From contig JAXMGR010000047.1 in the NCBI GenBank assembly GCA_046352935.1, positions 1 through 15,014 on the forward strand: a stretch of DNA of 15,014 nt, written 5' to 3'. The notes beneath the pieces are model-generated. The model did no database searches, had not been told where the DNA came from, and was given only the letters and a program-made list of their open reading frames with translations. The position numbers and the translations under genes were made by a program. The stretch's first letter is position 1. Every line of letters starts with the position of its first letter. Origin of the DNA: CAYWMY01 sp046352935 (GTDB lineage Bacteria > Pseudomonadota > Gammaproteobacteria > Steroidobacterales > Steroidobacteraceae). Of the stretch, positions 1 to 7,015 are shown piece after piece.

Positions 1-833
1 CCCGCCGCGATGACGACTGGACCCGTGATCCGCGAGCGTTCGACCGTGGCGCCGGGTTCAATGCGCACCATCCCGGTGACGGTGCTTTCCACCGGCTCAG
101 GGCCAGCGGCGCATCCGTCGTCGAGCGAGGCCAGGACCGCGCGGTTCGCGGCGAGCATGTCCTCCATCTTCCCGGTGTCGATCCAGTAGTCCTCGGTGAC
201 GCTCGCTGTCACCGGCCTGCCGCTGGCGATCAGGCCGTTGATCGCATCGGCGATTTCGAGTTCGCCGCGCGCGCTCGGTCGCAGGGTCGCGATGACCTCG
301 AAGACATCGGGCCGGAAGGCGTACACGCCGATGACCGCCAGGTTGGACGGCGGCAGCGCCGGTTTTTCGACGACGCGCACCAGGTGGTCGCCCTCGTGCA
401 CCGCCACCCCGAAGGAGCGCGGGTCATCCACCGCCTTGAGCACGACACTCGCAACTGACGGGGCCGCCTCGAAAGCGCGGACGAAGTCCTCGATGCCATG
501 GAGCAGGACGTTATCGCCGAGATAGAGCACCACGGGCTGACGGTCGGCGAAGGCTCGGCAGAGCCCGAGTCCGTGGGCGATGCCAAGCGGGGCTTCCTGC
601 CGAACGTACGTGAAGCGCGCCCCGAAGTCGCTGCCATCGCCCATCGCCGAGCGGATTTGCGGCTCGGTGTCGCCGACGACCAGCGCGATATCGGTGATGC
701 CGCAGGCGACAAGCTGCCGTACGGGGAAGTGGAGGACGGGTGTGTTCGCGATCGGGACGAGCTGTTTCGCGCCCGAGTAGGTGAAAGGACGCAGCCTGCT
801 GCCTTTGCCGCCGGTGAGCACCACGCCTTTCAT
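1..833 (-). CDS. rmlA: Glucose-1-phosphate thymidylyltransferase, long RmlA/StrD type (3' end outside window)
   Basis: Nucleotidyltransferase that couples glucose-1-phosphate to dTTP to give dTDP-glucose, the entry point to dTDP-rhamnose and other deoxysugars in the cytoplasm. Reading the minus strand from the ATG at 833 gives 277 uninterrupted codons. The N-terminus MKGVVLTGGKGSRLRPFTYS, followed by AKQLVPIANTPV, is the nucleotide-binding signature GGxGxRLxPxT...K. Later come LYLGDNVLLHG near residue 105 (metal-binding Asp), an EKP motif, and EDYWIDTGKMEDML before a hexapeptide-like tail (VRIEPGATVERSRITGPVVI), which suggests a left-handed beta-helix. That tail marks the long subfamily (about 350 aa), so roughly 75 residues are probably missing beyond the left edge. 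It is divergent from the GT4 gene with 39 bp between starts and has a TATAAT box 7 bases upstream. A UTP-type enzyme (GalU) is less likely from the motif order, but the exact nucleotide and sugar preference are inferred. Confidence 0.88.
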   Translation of the reverse strand, partial: MKGVVLTGGKGSRLRPFTYSGAKQLVPIANTPVLHFPVRQLVACGITDIALVVGDTEPQIRSAMGDGSDFGARFTYVRQEAPLGIAHGLGLCRAFADRQPVVLYLGDNVLLHGIEDFVRAFEAAPSVASVVLKAVDDPRSFGVAVHEGDHLVRVVEKPALPPSNLAVIGVYAFRPDVFEVIATLRPSARGELEIADAINGLIASGRPVTASVTEDYWIDTGKMEDMLAANRAVLASLDDGCAAGPEPVESTVTGMVRIEPGATVERSRITGPVVIAA

Positions 834-840
834 TCGCCGG

Positions 841-846
841 ATTATA
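841..846 (-). promoter_or_regulatory. -10 box of rmlA-like gene, leaderless arrangement
   Basis: On the minus strand a perfect TATAAT ends 7 bases before the ATG at 833. Transcription starting about 7 bases downstream of a -10 box would begin at or next to the start codon, leaving no leader and no ribosome binding site. No good -35 box is visible at 16-18 bp. Its footprint overlaps the divergent promoter at 861-866. Confidence 0.6.
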
Positions 847-860
847 GGTTTGCCCTTGCG

Positions 861-866
861 TAGGAT
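861..866 (+). promoter_or_regulatory. -10 box of GT4 glycosyltransferase gene, leaderless arrangement
   Basis: TAGGAT (TANNNT form) ends 6 bases before the GTG at 873. The short gap (cgcagg) leaves little room for a leader or a normal Shine-Dalgarno. No clear -35 box. The box lies 14 bp from the opposing TATAAT, so the two promoters must overlap. Confidence 0.5.
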
Positions 867-872
867 CGCAGG

Positions 873-1964
873 GTGGCGAACCGGCGGCTCAAGGTGCTCT
901 ACAACGCCAGTGCCGTGCCCCAGCGGCGAGCGGGAGCGGGCGTATACACCCTGGAACTTGGCCGCGCGCTGGACGCGCGCCCAACCGTCGAACTCACAGT
1001 GCTTTCTCCGCGCGACACCGGGTTCGGCCGCCAGGTGCGGACTCCCGCCCAAACCGCCCGGCGCATCGCCTGGGAGGAGTTCGCCCTGGGGAGGATCGGC
1101 GCCCTGGACGGCGCCGATGTGTACCACGGCCCGCACTTTTTCGTCCCTCGAACCCGCCAGCCGTCGGTGGCGACCGTCCACGATCTGACGTTCTTCCGCA
1201 TTCCCCGGCGCTACGGCCGAGCTCACCGTCTCTACTACGAGCGCCTCGCACGGGCGGCAACCCGCGCCGGCCGAATCATCGTGCCTTCGGCCGCGGTCGC
1301 CGGAGATTGCGTGCGCTTCCTGGGTTACGCACCCGAACGCATCCGGGTCATAGCCGAGGCGCCCCGCGCGGGGCTCGGCCCGGCGACCGACGCCGAAGTC
1401 GCGGAGTGGCGGCGCCGGCACGGCATCGACGGGCCCTATTTCGCGTGCCTGGGCACGGCCGAACCGGGCAAGCGCGCAGTCGATGCCATCCGCGCCATGC
1501 CGGCGATCCTGGGGGGTTCGCCCGGCGCCCAACTGGCGGTTGCGGGCAATCCCGGCCCGCTCTCGCACGCCCTCGAACGAGAAGTTCAACGGCTCGGCCT
1601 CGGCGGTTCCGTGCGGTTCCTGGGCTACCTTCCGGACGAGGACCTCGCGGCGTTCCTGAGCGGCGCCGTGGCATTGATCTTCCCATCGCTCTACGAAGGC
1701 TTCGGACTTCCGCCGCTCGAAGCGCTGGCCTGTGGCACGCCCGTGATCACGTCGGATGCGCCTGCGATGAACGGGGTCCTTGTGTCCGGGGCGCTTTTCG
1801 TGCCGCCACGCGATCCCGGCGCGATCGCCCGGTCCGCGCTCAGCCTGGCGGAGGGCGGCCGGCGGGCGGACTTTGCGGCGGCGGGCCGCGCGTTCGCGGC
1901 GACGTTCAGTTGGGAGCGCGCGGCCGAAGAAACTGAGTCCGTCTACCGCGAGGTCGCCTCATGA
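873..1964 (+). CDS. GT4-family (group 1) glycosyltransferase
   Basis: A 363-aa GT-B fold retaining glycosyltransferase that would transfer a sugar from a nucleotide donor onto a lipid-linked or polysaccharide acceptor at the cytoplasmic face of the membrane. The N-terminal domain (about 1-170) has the acceptor-side glycine loop RRAGAGVYTLELGRAL and the segment VATVHDLTFF. The C-terminal domain holds FACLGTAEPGKR near residue 190 and the donor-binding EX7E element FPSLYEGFGLPPLEALACGTPVI, with glutamates at residues 275 and 283. The GTG start at 873 is chosen because MANRRLKVLYNAS begins directly at the first beta strand and a TANNNT box sits 6 bases upstream. Its TGA overlaps the ATG of the next glycosyltransferase (ATGA), so the two are translationally coupled. 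Sugar and acceptor cannot be read from the sequence. Confidence 0.9.
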   Translation: MANRRLKVLYNASAVPQRRAGAGVYTLELGRALDARPTVELTVLSPRDTGFGRQVRTPAQTARRIAWEEFALGRIGALDGADVYHGPHFFVPRTRQPSVATVHDLTFFRIPRRYGRAHRLYYERLARAATRAGRIIVPSAAVAGDCVRFLGYAPERIRVIAEAPRAGLGPATDAEVAEWRRRHGIDGPYFACLGTAEPGKRAVDAIRAMPAILGGSPGAQLAVAGNPGPLSHALEREVQRLGLGGSVRFLGYLPDEDLAAFLSGAVALIFPSLYEGFGLPPLEALACGTPVITSDAPAMNGVLVSGALFVPPRDPGAIARSALSLAEGGRRADFAAAGRAFAATFSWERAAEETESVYREVAS

Positions 1965-2743
1965 CCACGGGCGTGGTCATCGTCACCTTCAAGTGCCGCG
2001 AGTACGCCCTCAAATGCCTGGAGTCCATCCGGGACTTCGCGCCTGAACTGCTCACGACGACGGCGGTGGTGGACAACGCATCCGGCGACGGGACGCTGGA
2101 GGCGGTAGCGGGCGCCTTCCCCACCGTCCGCACCATGGCGAACGCGCGCAACGAGGGCTTCGCCGCGGCCGTCAACCGTGGCATTGCCGCGCTCGCCGGC
2201 TGCGATGTCGTCTGCCTGCTGAACCCGGACGCCGTGCTCCTGGACGCGGGGATCCTCGCGTCCGCTGAGTACCTGCGGGCTCACGACGACGTGGGCGTCG
2301 CCGGTGGCCGCATCATGAACGCTAACGGGACGGTGCAGGCCAGCGCTCGCGCGTTCCCGAGCCACCGGACGGCGTTCTTCAACCGCCATTCGTTAGCGAC
2401 CCGCCTGTTGCCCTCGAATCGCTGGTCGCGCGGCTACCTCATGACGGGCTGGGCCCACGACGAAATCCGCGACGTGGACTGGGTTTCGGGCGCCTTCATG
2501 GTCATTCACCGGCGGGCGCTTGCCGCAGTGGGCGCCCTGGACCCGGAGTTTTTCTTCAGCATCGAGGACGTGGACTACTGCCGCCGGGTGTGGGACGCGG
2601 GACTGCGCGTGGTGTACTTCCCGGAGGCCACGATCCAGCACCGGATCGGCGCCAGTTCGCGAAAGGCCGTCTACCGCGCCATGGCGGCGCACCACCGTGG
2701 TATGTGGCGGTACTACCGGAAGCACCTCCGCGGCGGCCGTTGA
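1961..2743 (+). CDS. GT2-family glycosyltransferase, WbbL-like (C-terminal tail probably lost by frameshift)
   Basis: A 260-aa GT-A fold enzyme resembling rhamnosyltransferases of the WbbL type. The start MTTGVVIVTFKCREYALKCLESI is the first strand and helix, followed by VVDNASGDGT and NEGFAAAVNRGI. NPDAVLLD carries the DXD-like metal/nucleotide site with Asp near residue 90, and FFFSIEDVDYCRRVWDAG carries the presumed catalytic acidic pair E202/D203. Family members normally continue after the RGMWRYYRKH segment with a hydrophobic or amphipathic tail. Here the frame stops at 2743, but the +1 neighbour frame continues directly as PLTDVLTAAGIGAQFALHAV up to about 2837, so one base appears to be missing near 2738-2743. 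Coupled by ATGA to the upstream GT4 gene. With a dTDP-sugar gene next door, rhamnose transfer is a fair guess but not shown. Confidence 0.88.
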   Translation: MTTGVVIVTFKCREYALKCLESIRDFAPELLTTTAVVDNASGDGTLEAVAGAFPTVRTMANARNEGFAAAVNRGIAALAGCDVVCLLNPDAVLLDAGILASAEYLRAHDDVGVAGGRIMNANGTVQASARAFPSHRTAFFNRHSLATRLLPSNRWSRGYLMTGWAHDEIRDVDWVSGAFMVIHRRALAAVGALDPEFFFSIEDVDYCRRVWDAGLRVVYFPEATIQHRIGASSRKAVYRAMAAHHRGMWRYYRKHLRGGR

Positions 2744-2853
2744 CGGACGTGCTGACGGCTGCCGGGATCGGCGCCCAGTTCGCGCTGCACGCGGTGTCGT
2801 ACGCGGTGCGTTCAACCAGGCGGCGGCCGCTCCGTAGCCAGTTCGCCCAGGCC

Positions 2854-3915
2854 TCAGGCCCGGGTTCGGGCCAGCGCGCCGCGCCGGGCGACGACGCGCG
2901 CCGAGTTCCAGAACTGATCCTCCATACCCGAGCGCAAGCACCAACGTCCGGCAAAGACCAGGATGGCGAGACCGACGATCGCCGAGCCGGCGGACTTGTA
3001 CCAGGTGTGCGCGGCGATGGCCCCGACGCGAAAAGGCTTGGTGATCGCGCTTGAGCGAGGACGACCTTCATCGGCCCAGGCCCGGCCGTGCGTTCCAGGC
3101 GGTCGTGGAAGTGGTCCGCGTCGGCCTTGAAAGGATGGCGGCCGTCGAGGAACCGCCGCAGAGGCGACCGCCATGTCGAGCGCCGGCAATCCGAGCGCGA
3201 CCAGCGGGATGTAGAGCGGCACGCGGCCCGTCGTGTCGACGACCCGGAAGTGCTCAACCCGGCAAACTGGAAATACGCGCCGGAGTCGCCGAGAGCGGCG
3301 TGCGCGCAGCAGGTTCGGCAACGCGAATCCAGCACCCGCTCCCGAGCGCCTGGCGTAGCGATGAGGTCGTGGCCGAGGTCCCACGCGATGTACGCCATCG
3401 TCCCGGAGACAAGCGCCGCGACTCCCGCCGCCACCCCGTCCCGGCCGTCGATCAAGTTGATCGCGTTGGTGATCCCCATCACCCAGACGATGCTCAGGAC
3501 CGGGTCCGTCCAACCGAGGGCAACGGTACTGCCGCCTGGCAAGGTCATCTCACCGACGCGGTAGCCCGCGAGGTAGATGCCGAGCGCGGCGAGGAAGTGG
3601 GTCGAGAGTTTGACTCGCCAGTCCAGGTCCTTGAAGTCGTCCTTCGCGCCCACCGCGCCAACGACGGCGCCGCAGACGATGAGCGTAAGGAACTCGCGCC
3701 GCTCGTCCTCAAGCAGCCTGCTCGCGTCCCCGGAAAAGAGGGCCAGGACCACGATCGCGATGACGAAGGCGGCCAGGATGCTGAACCCGCCCACCGCGGC
3801 ATCAGTTCGCCGCGCCGGCCGACGCGGTTGGCAACCGGATGAGGGCGGTCAGCGGCAATGCGGCGGCAATCACCCGCTGCGACTTCAATACCCATGGCGC
3901 GGCGCTTGCCGTCAT
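2854..3915 (-). pseudogene. WecA/TagO-like undecaprenyl-phosphate sugar-1-phosphate transferase, broken into several frames
   Basis: Polytopic membrane enzyme that moves a HexNAc-1-phosphate from UDP-sugar to undecaprenyl phosphate, the first step of O-antigen or teichoic-type glycans. The product can be read only by switching frames about seven times, near 3838, 3795, 3345, 3300, 3245, 3160 and 3050. Conserved pieces in the right order are VIAAALPLTALIRL (first membrane segment), VGGFSILAAF, GAKDDFKDLDWRVKL (DD site), NAINLIDGRDGVAAG (NxxDGxDG motif), LGDSGAYF, RVPLYIPLVALGLPALDMAV, DGRHPFKADADHFHDRL (cytosolic His-rich loop, usually HLHHRL) and a last hydrophobic stretch YKSAGSAIVGLAILVF before the stop at 2854. 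The start at 3915 is a guess. Substitutions are few and all motifs survive, so sequencing indels are more likely than true decay. The gene faces the GT2 gene and is divergent from the phosphatase. Confidence 0.75.
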
Positions 3916-4018
3916 GGAGCATGCCCTTGTGCAGGCCGTGCGGTCACTCCCGCGATATGCCCCAGCCCGCGCTCGATTCGCTGGCAGCCCCGCCGCAACG
4001 GCGGTGGCCTTCGAGGTG

Positions 4019-4522
4019 ATGCTCGAAGACCCGTCCTCCCATCGCGCCGCCGTCCACGCGCCCCGGGCGAGCCGCCTGCTCGCAGCGGGCGATTCGCCGG
4101 CCACGCGCACCGAAATCTGGATGGGCGGCGCCCACAGCCACATCGGCGAAGAACTGAGCCACGACTCGCTCGCCTCTGCCTGGCTGATCGATTGCGCGGG
4201 AGATATGGACCCGTCGTTCGGAGTTCGACGGGCCGCTGGCTTGCCTGTGTGTTCCCTGACCTGGACGGTCCGCTCGCCTCGTCGAATCGCGTAGCGGAGG
4301 TCGTCCAACTCACGCTCGATTCCATTGCGTCCGGAGGGGACGCGCCGGAACGGGTGTACGTGATGTGCCAGCACGGCATGAACCGCAGTGGACTCGTCGC
4401 GGGCCTGCTCTTGCGAGGCCTCGGCGTCGAACCCCGCGAGACGGTGGAGCGCATCCGCCGCGCCCGGCCAGGCGCCTCGCCAACGACTTCACTTCCGCCT
4501 GATGGTCCTCGGCCACGCCTGA
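4019..4522 (+). pseudogene. Dual-specificity (Tyr/Ser) phosphatase-like gene, frameshifted
   Basis: A small cysteine phosphatase of the DSP fold. In frame from an ATG at 4019 (start uncertain) it reads TEIWMGGAHSHIGEELS and then SAWLIDCAGDMD, the usual N-terminal half. The frame then changes near 4205-4230 to CVFPDLDGPLASSNRVAEVV and the active-site loop VYVMCQHGMNRSGLVAGLLL, where C-Q-H-G-M-N-R-S fits the C-x5-R-S/T catalytic motif (Cys nucleophile, Arg phosphate binder) and the Asp of FPDLDGP could be the general acid. A second change near 4470-4490 is needed to reach the expected end ANDF...FRLMVLGHA and the TGA at 4520-4522. Every piece is conserved, so local sequence error is a better explanation than loss of function. 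Role unknown: it could act on phosphoproteins of the surface-glycan system, but nothing here proves it. Confidence 0.6.
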
Positions 4523-4539
4523 CTGCATTAAGAGACCGA

Positions 4540-4545
4540 TATACT
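4540..4545 (+). promoter_or_regulatory. -10 box of Uma2-family gene, leaderless arrangement
   Basis: TATACT ends 6 bases before the ATG at 4552, the same spacing as at 861-866 and 6380-6385. A weak -35-like ctgact is found at 4519-4524 but with a short 15-bp spacer. No Shine-Dalgarno sequence lies between box and ATG. Confidence 0.55.
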
Positions 4546-4551
4546 CACTGC

Positions 4552-5201
<650 letters not shown>

Positions 5202-5205
<4 letters not shown>

Positions 5206-5882
5206 GGCAACAGGTCCGGCCGGCGCTCACGCGTCCGCTCCAGCCGCTGTTCGCGCTTCCACTTTTCGATGTTGGCGTGGTGCCCGCTCAAGAGCACATC
5301 GGGCACCGTCCAGCCGCGGTATTCGGCCGGCCGCGTGTACTGGGGATGTTCGAGCAGCCCATCGGCGAATGATTCCTCTTCCGGGCTCGCTTCGTCGCCC
5401 AGGGCGCCGGGGACGTGCCGCGTGACGGCGTCGATGAGGACCATCGCGGGGAGTTCGCCGCCGGTGACGATGTAATCGCCGATGGAGACCTCCCGGTCGA
5501 CGCAGTGGTCCACGAACCGCTGGTCCACGCCTTCGTACCGCCCACAAACAAGGGCGAGCCTCGGGTGCGTGGCGAGTTCGCGCACGAGCGAGTCGTGCAA
5601 GACCTCGCCCTGCGGCGTGAGGAAGACGACATAAGCGGTTTCGTCCGCGAGGGCCTGCACGTGTTGCAGTGCGCGGTCCAGCACGTCCACGCGCATCACC
5701 ATGCCCTGGCCGCCGCCGAACGGGTAATCGTCCACCGAACGGTGGCGGTCCGTCGCGTGTTCGCGGATGTCGTGCACCTGCAGGTCGAGCAGGCCGTCCT
5801 CGCGCGCCCGCTTGATGATGGACACGTCCAGCGGGCCGCTTTCGAAGGCGGCGGGAAAGAGGGTCAGGACATCGATCCTCAT
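5202..5882 (-). CDS. trmD: tRNA (guanine-N1-)-methyltransferase TrmD, short form
   Basis: SAM-dependent SPOUT (trefoil-knot) methyltransferase that makes m1G37 in tRNAs reading CNN and some other codons, preventing +1 frameshifting. The 226-aa product shows the full family pattern: MRIDVLTLFPAAFESGPLDV at the start, DDYPFGGGQGMVM near 51-63, LVCGRYEGVDQR at 111-122, SIGDYIVTGGELPAM at 133-146 (knot and SAM site), and ESFADGLLEHPQYTRP at 170-185. Two differences from E. coli TrmD (255 aa) are visible. The residue matching its general base Asp169 is Glu170, and the protein ends at RRPDLLP without the C-terminal helical tail of about 25-30 residues. The ATG overlaps the upstream moaB-like stop (ATGA). 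The stop TAA overlaps the stop of the convergent Uma2 gene. It is not beside rpsP/rimM/rplS, its common partners. Confidence 0.95.
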
Positions 5883-6373
5883 GCGGGCGAGGGACCGTGT
5901 TCTACCGGGCCGGCCAGCAACTCAGCGACATGCGAGAGGAGGGGCAGCAGCACTTCCATGCCCTGGGCGACGGCCCTGGGGTTGCCTGGAAGGTTGACGA
6001 TGAGGCAGTTGCGCCGGGTCACGGCCAGGCCGCGCGTGAGCGCCGCGTAGGGCGTGTACTTCAGCCCGTTCGCAACGAGCGCGAAGGCGATTCCCGGCAC
6101 GTCTCGTTCAGCAACGTCCCGCGTGGCTTCGGGGGTGACGTCCCGTTCCGTCAGCCCGGTCCCGCCGGTCGTGATGATCACGTCGCAAAGGTCGTCGTCG
6201 GCCCAGACCCGGAGATGTTCCGCGATGAGCGATCGGTTGTCCGGGACGACATCCTGGCGGAGCACTTCATGTCCGGCTTCGTGGGCCATCCGCGCGATGG
6301 CCGGGCCGCTTTCATCGGTGCGTTGCCCCGCGGCGGCCTTGTCTGACGCGGTCAGGATTGCGATTCGAGCCAC
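5879..6373 (-). CDS. MogA/MoaB-family molybdopterin adenylyltransferase
   Basis: A 164-aa single-domain MoCF-binding protein. MogA-type enzymes adenylate molybdopterin before molybdenum insertion; MoaB relatives share the fold. The sequence opens with RIAILTASDKAAAGQRTDES, has the binding loop TTGGTGLTERDVTPEAT at 68-84 (acidic residue within the loop typical of active members), VPGIAFAL near 92, and VNLPGNPRAVAQGMEVLLPL at 126-145. The start is the GTG at 6371-6373, since the first beta strand begins at once and a TAGCAT box lies 6 bases upstream. It is the first gene of a two-gene minus-strand unit with trmD (ATGA overlap) and diverges from the mraZ operon. MogA and MoaB cannot be separated by eye, so no gene symbol is given. 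Confidence 0.88.
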   Translation of the reverse strand: MARIAILTASDKAAAGQRTDESGPAIARMAHEAGHEVLRQDVVPDNRSLIAEHLRVWADDDLCDVIITTGGTGLTERDVTPEATRDVAERDVPGIAFALVANGLKYTPYAALTRGLAVTRRNCLIVNLPGNPRAVAQGMEVLLPLLSHVAELLAGPVEHGPSPA

Positions 6374-6379
6374 CCGGGA

Positions 6380-6385
6380 ATGCTA
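6380..6385 (-). promoter_or_regulatory. -10 box of moaB-like/trmD unit, leaderless arrangement
   Basis: On the minus strand TAGCAT ends 6 bases before the GTG start at 6373 and no Shine-Dalgarno sequence fits in the gap. No convincing -35 box is seen at 16-18 bp. Same geometry as at 841-846, 861-866 and 4540-4545. Confidence 0.5.
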
Positions 6386-6441
6386 GCACCGTGGCTACCT
6401 GCGTTCGCGGCCCTCTTTAACACGCTCTACGTAAAAGTTCC

Positions 6442-6461
6442 CAGGGTGTATTGACACCCTG
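6442..6461. promoter_or_regulatory. Perfect 8-bp inverted repeat over the mraZ -35 box (putative operator)
   Basis: CAGGGTGT (6442-6449) and ACACCCTG (6454-6461) are perfect reverse complements around a 4-base centre, ATTG. The right arm and centre contain the TTGACA -35 box (6451-6456), so a dimeric regulator bound here would compete with RNA polymerase. A transcription terminator is less likely: no T run follows and genes on both sides read away from it. Confidence 0.6.
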
Positions 6462-6479
6462 CGGGGGCCAAAATACTAT
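6451..6479 (+). promoter_or_regulatory. Sigma70-type promoter of the dcw operon
   Basis: TTGACA at 6451-6456, a 17-bp spacer, and TACTAT at 6474-6479 give a near-consensus housekeeping promoter. Start of transcription is expected near 6486, leaving an 85-base leader before the mraZ ATG at 6571. This is the only promoter in the window with a strong -35 box and a leader. Confidence 0.8.
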
Positions 6480-6483
6480 CCGG

Positions 6484-6508
6484 TGGGGTGAACGGGGGAC
6501 GACGGGGG
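6484..6508 (+). promoter_or_regulatory. Putative MraZ operator: three G-rich boxes at 10-bp spacing
   Basis: TGGGG (6484-6488), GGGGG (6494-6498) and GGGGG (6504-6508) are separated by exactly 5 bases each. E. coli MraZ binds repeats of TGGGN separated by 5 bases just upstream of its own gene, and box count and spacing here match. The boxes overlap the predicted transcription start, fitting autorepression of the dcw operon. A further GGGGG at 6463-6467 lies between -35 and -10 but is out of phase (21 bp). Confidence 0.65.
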
Positions 6509-6570
6509 CATCTGCCCTTCCTCTCCCAAATTTTGAGGCTCCGGCCCCACACCCACAAGGCCACCGGGCG

Positions 6571-7014
6571 ATGTTGTTCGTCGGCAGGGTCGAATACCAG
6601 TTGGACGACCGGAAACGGGTACCCATCCCGCCGGTCTACCGTGGTTCGTTCGATGCCGGCGGGTACCTGAGCACGGGTAACGATCCCTGCATCGTGCTCC
6701 ACACCCCGGAGTCCTTCGCCAAGACGGCCGCGATCATCGAAGCGATCCCGGCTGAGACCCAGGAAGGCGATGACGCCCGCCGCGACTTCTACGGCAATGT
6801 TTGGCCGGCACAGAAGGACCAGCAGGGCCGCATCACCCTCCGTGATGACTTCATCGCTCACGCCGGCATCAGCCGCGATGTCCTCGTGGTCGGAGTCGGT
6901 GAGAAGCTCGAAATCTGGGACCGCGCAACCTACGCGGCCCGTGAGGAAGAGCAGCGCGAAAACCGCCGCCGGGCAACCGCCCGTCGCGGACAAGCTGGGG
7001 GAGGGGAGGCGTAA
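6571..7014 (+). CDS. mraZ: Transcriptional regulator MraZ
   Basis: A 147-aa DNA-binding protein with two tandem SpoVT/AbrB-like swapped-hairpin repeats. MraZ forms ring-shaped oligomers and represses the dcw operon it heads. The start MLFVGRVEYQLDDRKRVPIP contains the first DxKGR-like element (residues 12-16, here DDRKR, so the usual Gly is Lys). The second repeat has QKDQQGRITLRDDFIAHAGI with DQQGR at 83-87. VVGVGEKLEIWDRATYAARE follows, then a charged, arginine-rich C-terminus. Length is usual for the family. The ATG at 6571 is chosen because the family starts at F-x-G; the nearest Shine-Dalgarno-like AAGG is 10 bases upstream and weak. First gene of the operon, with three G-rich boxes upstream. 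Confidence 0.93.
   Translation: MLFVGRVEYQLDDRKRVPIPPVYRGSFDAGGYLSTGNDPCIVLHTPESFAKTAAIIEAIPAETQEGDDARRDFYGNVWPAQKDQQGRITLRDDFIAHAGISRDVLVVGVGEKLEIWDRATYAAREEEQRENRRRATARRGQAGGGEA
7003..7009 (+). promoter_or_regulatory. Ribosome binding site of rsmH
   Basis: GGGGAGG ends 6 bases before the GTG at 7016 but 15 bases before the in-frame ATG at 7025. The spacing favours GTG 7016 as the start. The site lies inside the 3' end of mraZ. Confidence 0.6.
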
Positions 7015-7015
7015 C

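Noticed and set aside
2744..2853. A separate small gene between the GT2 and WecA-like genes
   Set aside because: The open frame here continues the GT2 protein family in a neighbouring frame (PLTDVLTAAGIGAQFALHAV), so it is the shifted C-terminus, not a new gene.
6442..6464. Rho-independent terminator between moaB and mraZ
   Set aside because: The hairpin has no T run and both flanking genes read away from it; it overlaps a -35 box, so an operator is the better reading.
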